Source of the DNA: GCA-2709075 sp964492555
Lineage (GTDB): Bacteria > Pseudomonadota > Alphaproteobacteria > MPNO01 > UBA2964
DNA length: 64,000 bases
Reading direction: 5' to 3'
Assembly: GCA_964492555.1 (NCBI GenBank)
Contig: CAZBKQ010000002.1
Span: 88,067 to 152,066 of the forward strand
Position numbers and translations under genes: made by a program. Position 1 is the stretch's first letter. Each line of letters begins with the position of its first letter. Positions 26,889 to 35,115 of this stretch are shown piece after piece. A model generated the notes under the pieces. The model was not told where the DNA came from, made no database searches, and worked only from the letters and a program-made list of their open reading frames with translations.

Positions 26889-27730
26889 TGCCGGAATATC
26901 TGCAACCTGACTCCCTGAATGACGCGCTGAAAGCACTGGCAAACGGGAAGTTTTCTCCCGTGGCCGGTGCGACGGATTTCTATCCCGCGCGGGCCGGCGG
27001 GATTGTCGATGACGATGTGCTGGATATCTCCCGTATCGTTTCCCTGCGCGGGATAGAAGAGCAGGAGTCCGCCTGGCGGATCGGCGCGACGACCACCTGG
27101 TCGGAGATCGCCGATACACCCCTGCCCGCCATTTTCGACGGCTTGAAGCGGGCTGCGCGGGAAGTCGGCGGACGGCAAATCCAGAACACGGGAACCATCG
27201 CGGGAAATATCTGCAACGCATCCCCCGCAGCCGATGGAGTGCCACCGCTCCTTACCCTGAATGCGGATGTTGAGTTAACGAGTATTGAGAAAAGCCGCTC
27301 CGTTCCCCTTGGCGATTTCATTACCGGAAACCGTGAAACGGTCAGGGGAACGAACGAGCTCGTCACCGCGATCATTGTTCCCAAACCCGCGGGCGATTGC
27401 ACCTCCACCTTTCTGAAACTTGGCGCGCGGCGCTATCTGGTGATTTCCATCGCGATGGTCGCGGCGGTGCTGGAGGCGGATGGCGACAACCGGATCGCCT
27501 CAGCCCGTATTGCGGTCGGTGCCTGTTCGGCGGTTGGACAACGATTGCCCGAACTGGAAGCGGCGCTGGCCGGACGAGAAATCGAACCGGGGTTAGCGGA
27601 AGTTCCCACTGAAAGACACCTCTCTCCGCTATCGCCGATTGACGACGTGCGCGCCACCGGCAATTACCGCAATGACGCGGCACTGACACTTGTCCGCCGC
27701 GCCCTCGCCGAACTGGGGGCCGGACGATGA
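26888..27730 (+). CDS. Xanthine dehydrogenase family FAD-binding subunit
   Basis: A 280-residue medium subunit (CoxM/HcrB/XdhB-like) of a molybdenum hydroxylase. The FAD-binding motifs are VAGATDFYPARAGG near residue 20 and TIAGNICNASPAADGVPPLL near 100. It passes electrons from the iron-sulfur domain to NAD or quinone. It starts inside the ubiD stop (TAATG) and overlaps the next gene by four bases (ATGA). It is the only FAD subunit seen among three Mo-hydroxylase loci in the window. Confidence 0.88.
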   Translation: MPEYLQPDSLNDALKALANGKFSPVAGATDFYPARAGGIVDDDVLDISRIVSLRGIEEQESAWRIGATTTWSEIADTPLPAIFDGLKRAAREVGGRQIQNTGTIAGNICNASPAADGVPPLLTLNADVELTSIEKSRSVPLGDFITGNRETVRGTNELVTAIIVPKPAGDCTSTFLKLGARRYLVISIAMVAAVLEADGDNRIASARIAVGACSAVGQRLPELEAALAGREIEPGLAEVPTERHLSPLSPIDDVRATGNYRNDAALTLVRRALAELGAGR

Positions 27731-30471
27731 ATGTAACGCTGACGGTCAACGGTGTTGCGCGGACTATCGACGTCAATCCATCCGAACGGTTGGCCAATGT
27801 CCTGCGCCGCGAACTCGGGCTGACCGGGACGAAAATCGGCTGCGATGCCGGCGATTGCGGCGCGTGCACTGTGATGTTGGACGGACAACAGATATGCGCC
27901 TGTATGGTCCCGGCCGCGCAAGCCGCCGGGCGCGATGTCGTCACCGTCGAAGGGTTGGCGCGGGACGGAAAGCTGAACGATCTGCAGGAAGCGTTTCACG
28001 CCTTCGGCGCGGCGCAGTGCGGCATCTGCACACCAGGCATGTTGATGGCGGCGAGCGACTTGCTGCAACGCAATGCGACTCCGACCGAAGACGAGATCAT
28101 GGACGCGCTGGGCGGGGTACTATGCCGCTGCACCGGATATCGCAAGATCATCGAGGCCATTCTCCATATTGGAAATACCGGGGAGGCCGCCATCGTCGAT
28201 CCGGAGGCAGGCGCGGCGGTGGGTGCCCGCGCGGCCAAGACCGATGGTGTAGCAAAGCTGACCGGCGCGGAAAATTTCGGCGATGACGATATACCCGCTG
28301 ACGCGTTGTGGATCAGGGCGGTGCGGTCGCCATATTGGCGCGCGGCGTTCGAAATCGGCGATCTCAATGATTTTATCAAGGCACATCCGGGGCTGGTGGA
28401 CGTCATCACGGCGGCGGACGTGCCTGGAAATAACGGTTACGGGATTTATCCCGATGTGAAGGACCAACCCGCGCTGGCGGAGGGGGAGGTTCGGTATCGC
28501 GGCGAACCCGTCCTGGCGTTGGTCGGCGATTATGAAACCATCTACGGCATCCGCGACGAAGTACTTCCGATTGCGTGGGCCGAACTTGGCCCGATGCAGG
28601 GATTCGATGCGCCGCTCGCTGAGGGTGCGGACGATATTCACCCCGACAAGCCGCGAAATATTCTGGCCGAGGGTTATGTCCGAAAGGGCGATGCGGGCAC
28701 ATCGCTTTCCACCAGCGAGATCACTGCGGAAGGCGATTTTGAAACCGGTTTTGTCGAACATGCCTATATCGAACCGGAAGCAGGCTGGGCCCGGCGCGCC
28801 GGCGACCGGCTGGAAATTTATGCCAGCACGCAATCCCCCTATATGGACCGGGACGAGGTCGCGCAGATTCTGGGCATCGCGCCGGAAAATGTCCGTATCG
28901 TGCCGACGGCCTGTGGCGGCGGTTTCGGCGGCAAACTGGATCTGTCGGTGCAACTCTTTCTCTCCGTCGCCGCCTGGAAGCTGAACCGCCCGGTCCGCAT
29001 GGTCTATAGCCGGCGGGAATCGATGGCGGCCAGCACGAAGCGGCACCCGTCGCGGATTTCAGCGCGCTATGGCTGCGACGCGAAGGGCATGCTGACCGGA
29101 TTTTCCTTTGAGGGCGATTTCAACACCGGCGCCTATATTTCCTGGGGCCTGACGGTGAAAGACCGCGTGCCGATCCATGCATCCGGTCCTTATTTCGTCC
29201 CCGCGATAGAAGCCAGATCGCGTGCGATTTTCGCGAACGATCCGGTCGCGGGCGCCTTTCGCGGCTTCGGCGTGCCCCAGGCCGCCATCGCCCATGAAGC
29301 GCTGATGGATGAAATGGCTGAGAAAACCGGCATCGATCCGCTGGAATTCCGCCTGCAAAACGCCATCCGCAAGGGTCAGGCAACCGGCACCGGACAGGTA
29401 CTGCAAAGCGCGGGGCTGGATCAATGTCTGGAAGCGCTGCGGCCGGGCTGGCAAGCGGCACGGGCGGCAGCCGAAGAGTTTAATGCTGTCGCGACGGGCG
29501 ATTTACGGCGCGGCGTTGGTGTTGGCTGCATGTGGTATGGCTGCGGCAACACATCCCTTTCCAACCCCTCCACCATGCGGATGGGTCTGACCGCGGACGG
29601 GCGCGTCACACTTTATTCCGGCGCGCAGGATATCGGCCAGGGCACCAACACCACGATGGTACAGGCGGCCGCCGATGCGCTGGGTATTGCGATGCGCGAT
29701 ATCGATCTGGTGTGGGGCGACACCGACCGAACGCCCGATTCCGGGAAAAGCTCCGCCTCGCGACAGGCCTATGTCTCCGGCAATGCCGCCAAACTCGCGG
29801 GCGAGGATTTGCGCGCGCAGATTTTGCGGCTGGCCAATGCAGGCGGCGATGCGCGGTTGGAAATCCGCGACGGCGCAATCATCGTCCATGACCGCGAAGC
29901 GGTTCATGAGATCGATTTGGCCGCGCTTCAAGCCCAGGCGAGCGGCGACGTTCTTACCGGCGAAGGGTACTTTGACCCGCCAGCGACCGGGCTTGATGCG
30001 CATGGGCAAGGCGAACCCTATGGCACGTACGGCTTTGCCGCCCAGACCGCCGCGGTAGAGGTTAATTGCGCGTTGGGAACGGTGAAAGTTCTTCATATCG
30101 AGGCGGCGCATGATGTCGGGCGCGCGCTAAACCCGGTACAGGTCGAGGGTCAGATAGAGGGCGGCACCGCGCAAGGGCTCGGGCTGGCGCTGATGGAGGA
30201 ATATGTGCCCGGGCGGACCGAGAATCTTCATGACTATTTGATTCCGACTATTGGCGATATCCCGCCAATCACCACATATATAGTCGAGGACCCGGAACCT
30301 ACCGGACCGTGGGGCGCGAAGGGAATCGGCGAACCGGCCCTGTGCGCCACGGCACCGGCGATATTCGGGGGCATATATCAGGCGACGGGCGTTCGTGTCC
30401 GGCGCGCGCCCTGCACCCCCGACAGGCTCCGGACGGCAATAAGAAATTTGAGAAACGGCATTATCTGTTGA
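27727..30471 (+). CDS. Molybdenum hydroxylase, fused [2Fe-2S] and Mo-cofactor subunit
   Basis: A 914-residue fusion. Residues 1-155 are the two-cluster iron-sulfur domain (CDAGDCGACTVMLDGQQICAC for the plant-type cluster, then CGICTPGM and CRCTGYRK). Residues ~165-914 are the molybdopterin-binding subunit, with CGGGFGGKLD, AFRGFGVPQA and the catalytic Glu in GAKGIGEPAL. This order resembles the single-chain Desulfovibrio aldehyde oxidoreductase, but here a separate FAD subunit is encoded directly upstream. The substrate is likely an aromatic aldehyde, N-heterocycle or hydroxyaromatic compound processed with the adjacent UbiD enzyme. Confidence 0.88.
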   Translation: MNVTLTVNGVARTIDVNPSERLANVLRRELGLTGTKIGCDAGDCGACTVMLDGQQICACMVPAAQAAGRDVVTVEGLARDGKLNDLQEAFHAFGAAQCGICTPGMLMAASDLLQRNATPTEDEIMDALGGVLCRCTGYRKIIEAILHIGNTGEAAIVDPEAGAAVGARAAKTDGVAKLTGAENFGDDDIPADALWIRAVRSPYWRAAFEIGDLNDFIKAHPGLVDVITAADVPGNNGYGIYPDVKDQPALAEGEVRYRGEPVLALVGDYETIYGIRDEVLPIAWAELGPMQGFDAPLAEGADDIHPDKPRNILAEGYVRKGDAGTSLSTSEITAEGDFETGFVEHAYIEPEAGWARRAGDRLEIYASTQSPYMDRDEVAQILGIAPENVRIVPTACGGGFGGKLDLSVQLFLSVAAWKLNRPVRMVYSRRESMAASTKRHPSRISARYGCDAKGMLTGFSFEGDFNTGAYISWGLTVKDRVPIHASGPYFVPAIEARSRAIFANDPVAGAFRGFGVPQAAIAHEALMDEMAEKTGIDPLEFRLQNAIRKGQATGTGQVLQSAGLDQCLEALRPGWQAARAAAEEFNAVATGDLRRGVGVGCMWYGCGNTSLSNPSTMRMGLTADGRVTLYSGAQDIGQGTNTTMVQAAADALGIAMRDIDLVWGDTDRTPDSGKSSASRQAYVSGNAAKLAGEDLRAQILRLANAGGDARLEIRDGAIIVHDREAVHEIDLAALQAQASGDVLTGEGYFDPPATGLDAHGQGEPYGTYGFAAQTAAVEVNCALGTVKVLHIEAAHDVGRALNPVQVEGQIEGGTAQGLGLALMEEYVPGRTENLHDYLIPTIGDIPPITTYIVEDPEPTGPWGAKGIGEPALCATAPAIFGGIYQATGVRVRRAPCTPDRLRTAIRNLRNGIIC

Positions 30472-30845
30472 TCACTCGGCTTAAATTCGGATTTTCCGGC
30501 CAGATGCTGGCGGTCTGGGCGGTATTGCTCAATATCGTGCTGCCACTTGGCTGGACACAAATCGCCGCGGCCACCACGCCATTCGGTGGTGCGGAAACGC
30601 TCTGCCTGTCGGGCGCGCATGGCTCATCCGGACTGCCCGGCGATCCGGACAATCCGGAGTCACACGCATCCTGCAAGGCCTGCCCCCTGCCGATTTCACA
30701 CGGTGCCGCGCCTGCCGATACCGCAATAATTTCCGCCCTGGAAATTCCGCGATCAGAAGCCCCCAAGGCGCGGGCGGAAGCTCTCACCCGATCCAACGCT
30801 ACAGCATCCGCGACTATTCGCGGACCACCAACTCTTCTCTGTTAA
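30468..30845 (+). CDS. DUF2946-like small secreted/membrane protein
   Basis: A protein of about 125 residues that resembles DUF2946: a hydrophobic N-terminal segment (MLAVWAVLLNIVLPLGW), then a Cys pair in SHASCKACPLPISHG. DUF2946 genes are commonly found beside copper-handling genes, and here a PCu(A)C chaperone gene follows 56 bp downstream. The start is uncertain. TTG 30468 overlaps the preceding stop (TTGA), while ATG 30504 would give 113 residues and begin directly at the hydrophobic segment. Copper or periplasmic function is inferred from context. Confidence 0.6.
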   Translation: MITRLKFGFSGQMLAVWAVLLNIVLPLGWTQIAAATTPFGGAETLCLSGAHGSSGLPGDPDNPESHASCKACPLPISHGAAPADTAIISALEIPRSEAPKARAEALTRSNATASATIRGPPTLLC

Positions 30846-30901
30846 TCCTTCCATCAATGATCAATCGCGGCTAACGGGCCGCAACACAAAGGAACAGAGA
30901 G

Positions 30902-31447
30902 ATGAAAGTCGTTACTTTATTCAGCGCGCTCGCGCTGCTCGCTACCGGTCCGGCACTCGCCGACGGCCATATGAAACATGAGATGCAGTCCGGACATGGC
31001 ATAAAGCAGGGCATGCATCAGGCCATGAAGAGCGTCGCCGTTACCGGCGCCTGGGCGCGCGCATCGGTCGGCAGAAACGGCGCCGCCTTTCTGACGCTGA
31101 CCAATCACGGCAAGGCGGAGGACCGGCTGGTCGCCGCCGAAGCAGATGTCTCCAAGAGGGTCGAGCTGCATACCCATATCCGGGACGGCAATATCATGCG
31201 TATGCGGCAGGTCGATCATATCGCCGTCGCTTCCGGCAAAACCGTAACGCTGAAACCGGGCGGTCTGCACGTCATGTTTATGGGCCTGACGCGCAAGCTG
31301 AAGAAAGGCGAAAGCTTCCCCCTGACGCTGATCTTCGAAAAGGCCGGCAAGATGAAAATCACGGTCCCCGTCAAAGGGATCGGCGCCATGAAAGGCGGCG
31401 ATGCCATGCATAAAGGGCATGGCGGTCACGGCAACATGAAACACTGA
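30902..31447 (+). CDS. Periplasmic copper chaperone PCu(A)C
   Basis: A 181-residue PCu(A)C protein. The signal peptide ends near ALA-DGH (residue 20). The copper-binding signature H-x10-M-x21-H-x-M is exact: His in VELHTH, Met in MRM, then His and Met in GLHVMFM. Met/His-rich segments at both ends (HMKHEMQSGHGIKQGMHQ, and the C-terminal HKGHGGHGNMKH) would bind more copper. PCu(A)C delivers Cu(I) to the CuA centre of cytochrome oxidase. It pairs with the DUF2946-like gene upstream. The ribosome site AGAGAG precedes the ATG. Confidence 0.9.
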   Translation: MKVVTLFSALALLATGPALADGHMKHEMQSGHGIKQGMHQAMKSVAVTGAWARASVGRNGAAFLTLTNHGKAEDRLVAAEADVSKRVELHTHIRDGNIMRMRQVDHIAVASGKTVTLKPGGLHVMFMGLTRKLKKGESFPLTLIFEKAGKMKITVPVKGIGAMKGGDAMHKGHGGHGNMKH

Positions 31448-31467
31448 CCCGGACGGGGCGGGCCGGC

Positions 31468-32457
31468 CTATCGGTTGACCCGTCCCATCCCTCTTTCGCC
31501 ATAGCGGTCGCCGGCCACGTTTTCCGGCGCGAACCAGCCACCAAGATCGGCGAGGTCTTTCGCGGAAAGCTCCACATTGGCGGCGGCGACGTTTTCCCTG
31601 AGATGGCCGCGAGATTTCGCGCCGGGGATCGGAAACACCTCATCACCCTGGGCCATCGCCCAGGCAAGCGCGACCTGCGCCGGCGTTGCGCCTTTCGCAT
31701 CCGCCAATGCCCGTAGATTCGCGACCAGCGCCAGATTTTTTTCCAGATTGCCTTCCTGAAAACGCGGAAAATCCTTCGGGCGGCGGTCGCCCTCGGGGAT
31801 CGTAGCCGCGCTCTCAAACATGCCGGTCAATAGTCCGCGTCCGAAAGGCGCATAAGCCATAAGCGCCATGCCGAATTCCGCGCAGACCGCTTTATGTTCC
31901 GCCTCATAGTCCCGGGTCAGCAACGAATATTCCATCTGCAGCGAGGCAATGGGATGGACATCGTTGGCGCGGCGGATCGACTCGACGCCTGCCTCCGATA
32001 ATCCGACGAAGCGCAGCTTGCCGTCTTCGACCAACCGGGAAAGCGCCCCGACGGTTTCCTCGATCGGGACCTCCGGATCGACTCTGGACGGCGCCATGAT
32101 GTCCACCGCCTCCACCCCGAGCCGGCGCAGCGCGTCTTCGCAGTCTTCACGCGCCGTATCGATGCTGGCGCTGGAGGAAACGCTTTGGCCACTGGCGTTA
32201 CGCCGGCTGCCGAACTTGCAATGCACAAGAACCTTGTCCTGACGGCCCTTGATTGCTTTGCCGATCAATTCCTGATTATGGCCGCTGCCATAGCTGGCGG
32301 AGGTATCCAGCAGCTGTACACCAAGATCGATCGCTTCCTGGATTGTCGCGATCGATTCCGCGTCGTCCGCCGCGCCATAGATATGGGACATCCCCATACA
32401 GCCAAGCCCGGGGCGGGAAAGTATCCTGCCGGTTCCACCAAATACAGCGTCTTTCAT
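31468..32457 (-). CDS. Aldo/keto reductase family protein
   Basis: A 329-residue aldo/keto reductase of the YajO/Tas-like group. From the catalytic tetrad, Asp and Tyr are in LLDTSASYGSGHNQELIG and Lys in VLVHCKFG. The His expected before the RVDPEVPIEE segment appears to be Ser (MAPSRVDPEVP), which would weaken or change catalysis. NADPH binding is suggested by FPIPGAKSRGHLREN near the C-terminus. It is convergent with the copper chaperone gene. The substrate is unknown. Confidence 0.83.
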   Translation of the reverse strand: MKDAVFGGTGRILSRPGLGCMGMSHIYGAADDAESIATIQEAIDLGVQLLDTSASYGSGHNQELIGKAIKGRQDKVLVHCKFGSRRNASGQSVSSSASIDTAREDCEDALRRLGVEAVDIMAPSRVDPEVPIEETVGALSRLVEDGKLRFVGLSEAGVESIRRANDVHPIASLQMEYSLLTRDYEAEHKAVCAEFGMALMAYAPFGRGLLTGMFESAATIPEGDRRPKDFPRFQEGNLEKNLALVANLRALADAKGATPAQVALAWAMAQGDEVFPIPGAKSRGHLRENVAAANVELSAKDLADLGGWFAPENVAGDRYGERGMGRVNR

Positions 32458-32550
32458 CGGGCGCCTCCTGCGAGTCGAAAGACCTGAAGGATAGGCCGTA
32501 CCGTGCCGCGAGACAATCGCGGCGGCCTTCGGGAACGGTCGAGGGGATGG

Positions 32551-33012
32551 TTACCGGGGATCGCCCGGCGGCGCCATTACATGTCCGGCCGCTTCAACGG
32601 CTTCGGTGGCATGATCCTGCAGCGCCCGGTCCGCATTTCGCATATAGGTCAGCAGAGTGGTCACGGACCATTCGGATTCAATTCGCTCGCAAAATTCGTC
32701 GTCGAGCCCCAGCCCGTCACTTCGCAGATTCTGGGTAAACTGCCACAGATGATTATAGGCCGTCAGCAAACGCTGGAAATCGTCCTGCATAGCGGGTGGT
32801 GCGAATTCCGTCTCTTCTGCGGCTGGCCCGGCTTCATTTTCCGGAACCGTTTTCCCTTCGGAAACCGCCCGAAAATGCGATGCCAGCTCTTCCACCCGTT
32901 CCAGCCAGTCAGGGCGATGCGGCAACAGCCCGTTTACCGCGGAAACCGTCATCGACAGCGCCACGGCAATAACATTGCAAACAATACTTTTCGCCAGTTC
33001 CCGGAAATCCAT
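32551..33012 (-). CDS. Hypothetical protein (153 aa)
   Basis: A protein with no recognised family. It starts MDFRELAKSIVCNVIAVALSMTVSAVNGLLPHRPDW, whose hydrophobic stretch (residues ~8-28) could be a weak membrane anchor. A helical, acidic body follows (DDFQRLLTAYNHLWQFTQNLRSDGLGLDDEFCERIESEW). The start is chosen at the ATG with a coherent coding pattern; the frame extends further upstream through poorly coding, AT-richer sequence. It is divergent from the SEL1 gene, with ~160 bp between. That gap contains an AATTCCG/CGGAATT inverted repeat (33074-33092) and two TGAAANTCCGG copies (33071-33081 and 33112-33122). Confidence 0.5.
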   Translation of the reverse strand: MDFRELAKSIVCNVIAVALSMTVSAVNGLLPHRPDWLERVEELASHFRAVSEGKTVPENEAGPAAEETEFAPPAMQDDFQRLLTAYNHLWQFTQNLRSDGLGLDDEFCERIESEWSVTTLLTYMRNADRALQDHATEAVEAAGHVMAPPGDPR

Positions 33013-33170
33013 CCCGTACACCAATTCGCCACTAAGAGCCTGATTCGGGGTCGAAAATATCGTGAACAAGTGAAATTCCGGTAAACGGAATTCTGAAAAA
33101 CTTAACGAATGTGAAACTCCGGCAAGGCTATGAATACTCGTGAATTTATCGGTCCGAGAAGCCTTGCGAC

Positions 33171-33854
33171 ATGGAAACACACAACCCATCAAACTCTGAC
33201 GGAGCTCCTTATTGCCCCGGCAGGTTTGTCTTGTCCAAGGAACGGCCGGTTCCGGGTCAATTCTCCCCTGAATTGTTTGCGGCAGAAAGGGCAGCGGCCG
33301 ACGGTGACTCCTCGGCGCAACTACGATTGGGAAAGGCCTATCACCGGGGCGACGGGGTGATCCGTAATCTGCCCGAAGCGTTGCGCTGGTACATGCGCGC
33401 GGCAGAGAACCAGAACCCCGACGCGGCGTATCTGCTCGCCAAAATGTATCTGGAGGGAACGGGCGTCGAAAAGGATAACGCCACTGCGATCAAATGGTTT
33501 CGAATGGCCGCCTCACAGAAGCATCCGGGTGCCATGAACGCGCTTGGAAATATATATGCGCTGGGCAAGGGTGCCCCGAAGGATCTGCGTATGGCGGCAA
33601 CATGGTTTGAATTGGCGGCGCAATGCGGGCACAGCAACGCCCAACTCGTCTTCGCGTTGATGTTGCGCGACGGGCGCGGTGTTACGACCGATCGGGAAAC
33701 AGCGCGATTTTGGTTGGCAAAGGCCGTCAAAAACCTGAAGGACGACGAAAAGAAAAAAATCGCGCTGACGGTTCTCGGGGAACTGACGGAGGGGGAAGAA
33801 GCCCCGAAAAAGCTGGCGCGACCGTCACCGGCCAGCGGTTCAAACGCGGCTTGA
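33171..33854 (+). CDS. SEL1-like repeat protein
   Basis: A 227-residue protein with about four SEL1-type (TPR-like) repeats at residues ~45-190. The repeat units show the A-x-x-x-LG-x-x-Y-x-x-G-x-G pattern (AQLRLGKAYHRGDGV, AAYLLAKMYLEGTGV, AMNALGNIYALGKGA, AQLVFALMLRDGRGV). Such repeats mediate protein-protein contacts. No signal peptide or enzyme domain is seen. A histidine kinase gene follows 22 bp later on the same strand, so the protein may be a signalling adaptor, which is inferred from proximity only. Confidence 0.82.
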   Translation: METHNPSNSDGAPYCPGRFVLSKERPVPGQFSPELFAAERAAADGDSSAQLRLGKAYHRGDGVIRNLPEALRWYMRAAENQNPDAAYLLAKMYLEGTGVEKDNATAIKWFRMAASQKHPGAMNALGNIYALGKGAPKDLRMAATWFELAAQCGHSNAQLVFALMLRDGRGVTTDRETARFWLAKAVKNLKDDEKKKIALTVLGELTEGEEAPKKLARPSPASGSNAA

Positions 33855-33876
33855 AGGCGCCGCCGGCGTCGAGTCC

Positions 33877-35115
33877 ATGCCCAGATCTCCTTGTTCAACC
33901 ACCCCAGCCGGCCTTATCGCGCTTTGGAACGTCGGCAATGACGGGACAATAGTCGCCGAAGGTCCGGGCACCAGCCGCCCCGTGTCGATTTGGGATATGC
34001 GCCGCGCCGCTTCTATGTTCGGCCCCGCGAACAGGCGCGCGTTTTTTTCCCTGCTTAGGCAAATCAATGGAGGCCACGGCAGCGCCGTCACGGATATGGT
34101 ATCCATCCACGAAGACGGCAGCCCGATCACCGTCAGGGTTTTGGCGTGGGCCGAACCGGCCACGGAAAACAGTGTGCGTTGCGGAATTGCGGCCACCGGT
34201 ATCAGCGATTTGGGCCAAGAACTCAGGGAATTGCGGGATTCCCAGCAAGAAGCGGCAAAACAGCTTGTCGAATTGACCCGAACAAAGGCGCGGCTCGAAA
34301 ACCAGACTCGTACATTGATGGAAACGGCGCAGAAACTTACCGAGACACGTGAGGAGCTGGACGAGGCCAATCGAGGCAAGTCGAACTTTTTGTCCTATAT
34401 GAGCCATGAATTGCGGACACCGCTGAACGCGATCATCGGCTTTTCGGAAGTCATCACCAAGGAGTCTTTCGGTCCGCTGGGCAGTGACCGTTACCGGGAA
34501 TATACCGAAGATATTTTTGAGGCTGGCCGGCATTTGCTTGACCTGATCAACGACGTTCTCGACTTTTCGAAAATCGAAGCGGGAAGAGAGGAACTGTACG
34601 AGCAGGAAATCTCGGTGGCCGGTGTCGTTGAATCCTGCAAACGGATACTGCATGACCGTATCGGCCGGAGCGATCTTTCTTTACGGGTCGACCTGGCGCC
34701 AAGCCCGCCACGCCTGTTGGCGGATGAGCGGAAGGTCAAACAGATATTGCTGAACCTTCTCACCAACGCCGTGAAATACACGCCGGAACAGGGCGAAATT
34801 CATCTGGCGGTTTACCAGCCCGAATTCGGCGGCATGATCTTCGAAGTATCGGACAACGGCATCGGCATTGCCCCGGAAGACATCCCGAAGGCACTCGGCA
34901 TGTTTGGCCAGATCAAGGATGCATACAGCACCCAGCAGGAAGGCACCGGGCTTGGCCTGCCCTTGAGCCGCTCTCTGGCCGAGCTGCATGGCGGCACACT
35001 GGAAATCGAAAGCGACAGGGGCCGGGGAACAACGGTCAAGGTCTGGTTTCCCGAAGAGCGGGTAATTATCCCCCGGACATCCCGGCAAACACAGACCGGC
35101 GGCGCTTTTTCCTGA
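33877..35115 (+). CDS. Cytoplasmic sensor histidine kinase
   Basis: A 412-residue histidine kinase without membrane spans. Residues 1-115 form a PAS-like sensing region with no obvious cofactor motif, followed by a coiled coil (residues ~115-165). The phospho-acceptor His is in FLSYMSHELRTPLNAIIGFSEV, and the ATPase domain has LLNLLTNAVKYTPE (N box), VSDNGIGI (G1) and GTGLGLPLSRSL (G2). It is similar to the PleC/DivJ-like kinases common in alphaproteobacteria. No response regulator is adjacent; the orphan receiver at 10645-11163 is one candidate partner. Its 3' end overlaps the convergent acyl-CoA dehydrogenase by 50 bp. Confidence 0.87.
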   Translation: MPRSPCSTTPAGLIALWNVGNDGTIVAEGPGTSRPVSIWDMRRAASMFGPANRRAFFSLLRQINGGHGSAVTDMVSIHEDGSPITVRVLAWAEPATENSVRCGIAATGISDLGQELRELRDSQQEAAKQLVELTRTKARLENQTRTLMETAQKLTETREELDEANRGKSNFLSYMSHELRTPLNAIIGFSEVITKESFGPLGSDRYREYTEDIFEAGRHLLDLINDVLDFSKIEAGREELYEQEISVAGVVESCKRILHDRIGRSDLSLRVDLAPSPPRLLADERKVKQILLNLLTNAVKYTPEQGEIHLAVYQPEFGGMIFEVSDNGIGIAPEDIPKALGMFGQIKDAYSTQQEGTGLGLPLSRSLAELHGGTLEIESDRGRGTTVKVWFPEERVIIPRTSRQTQTGGAFS

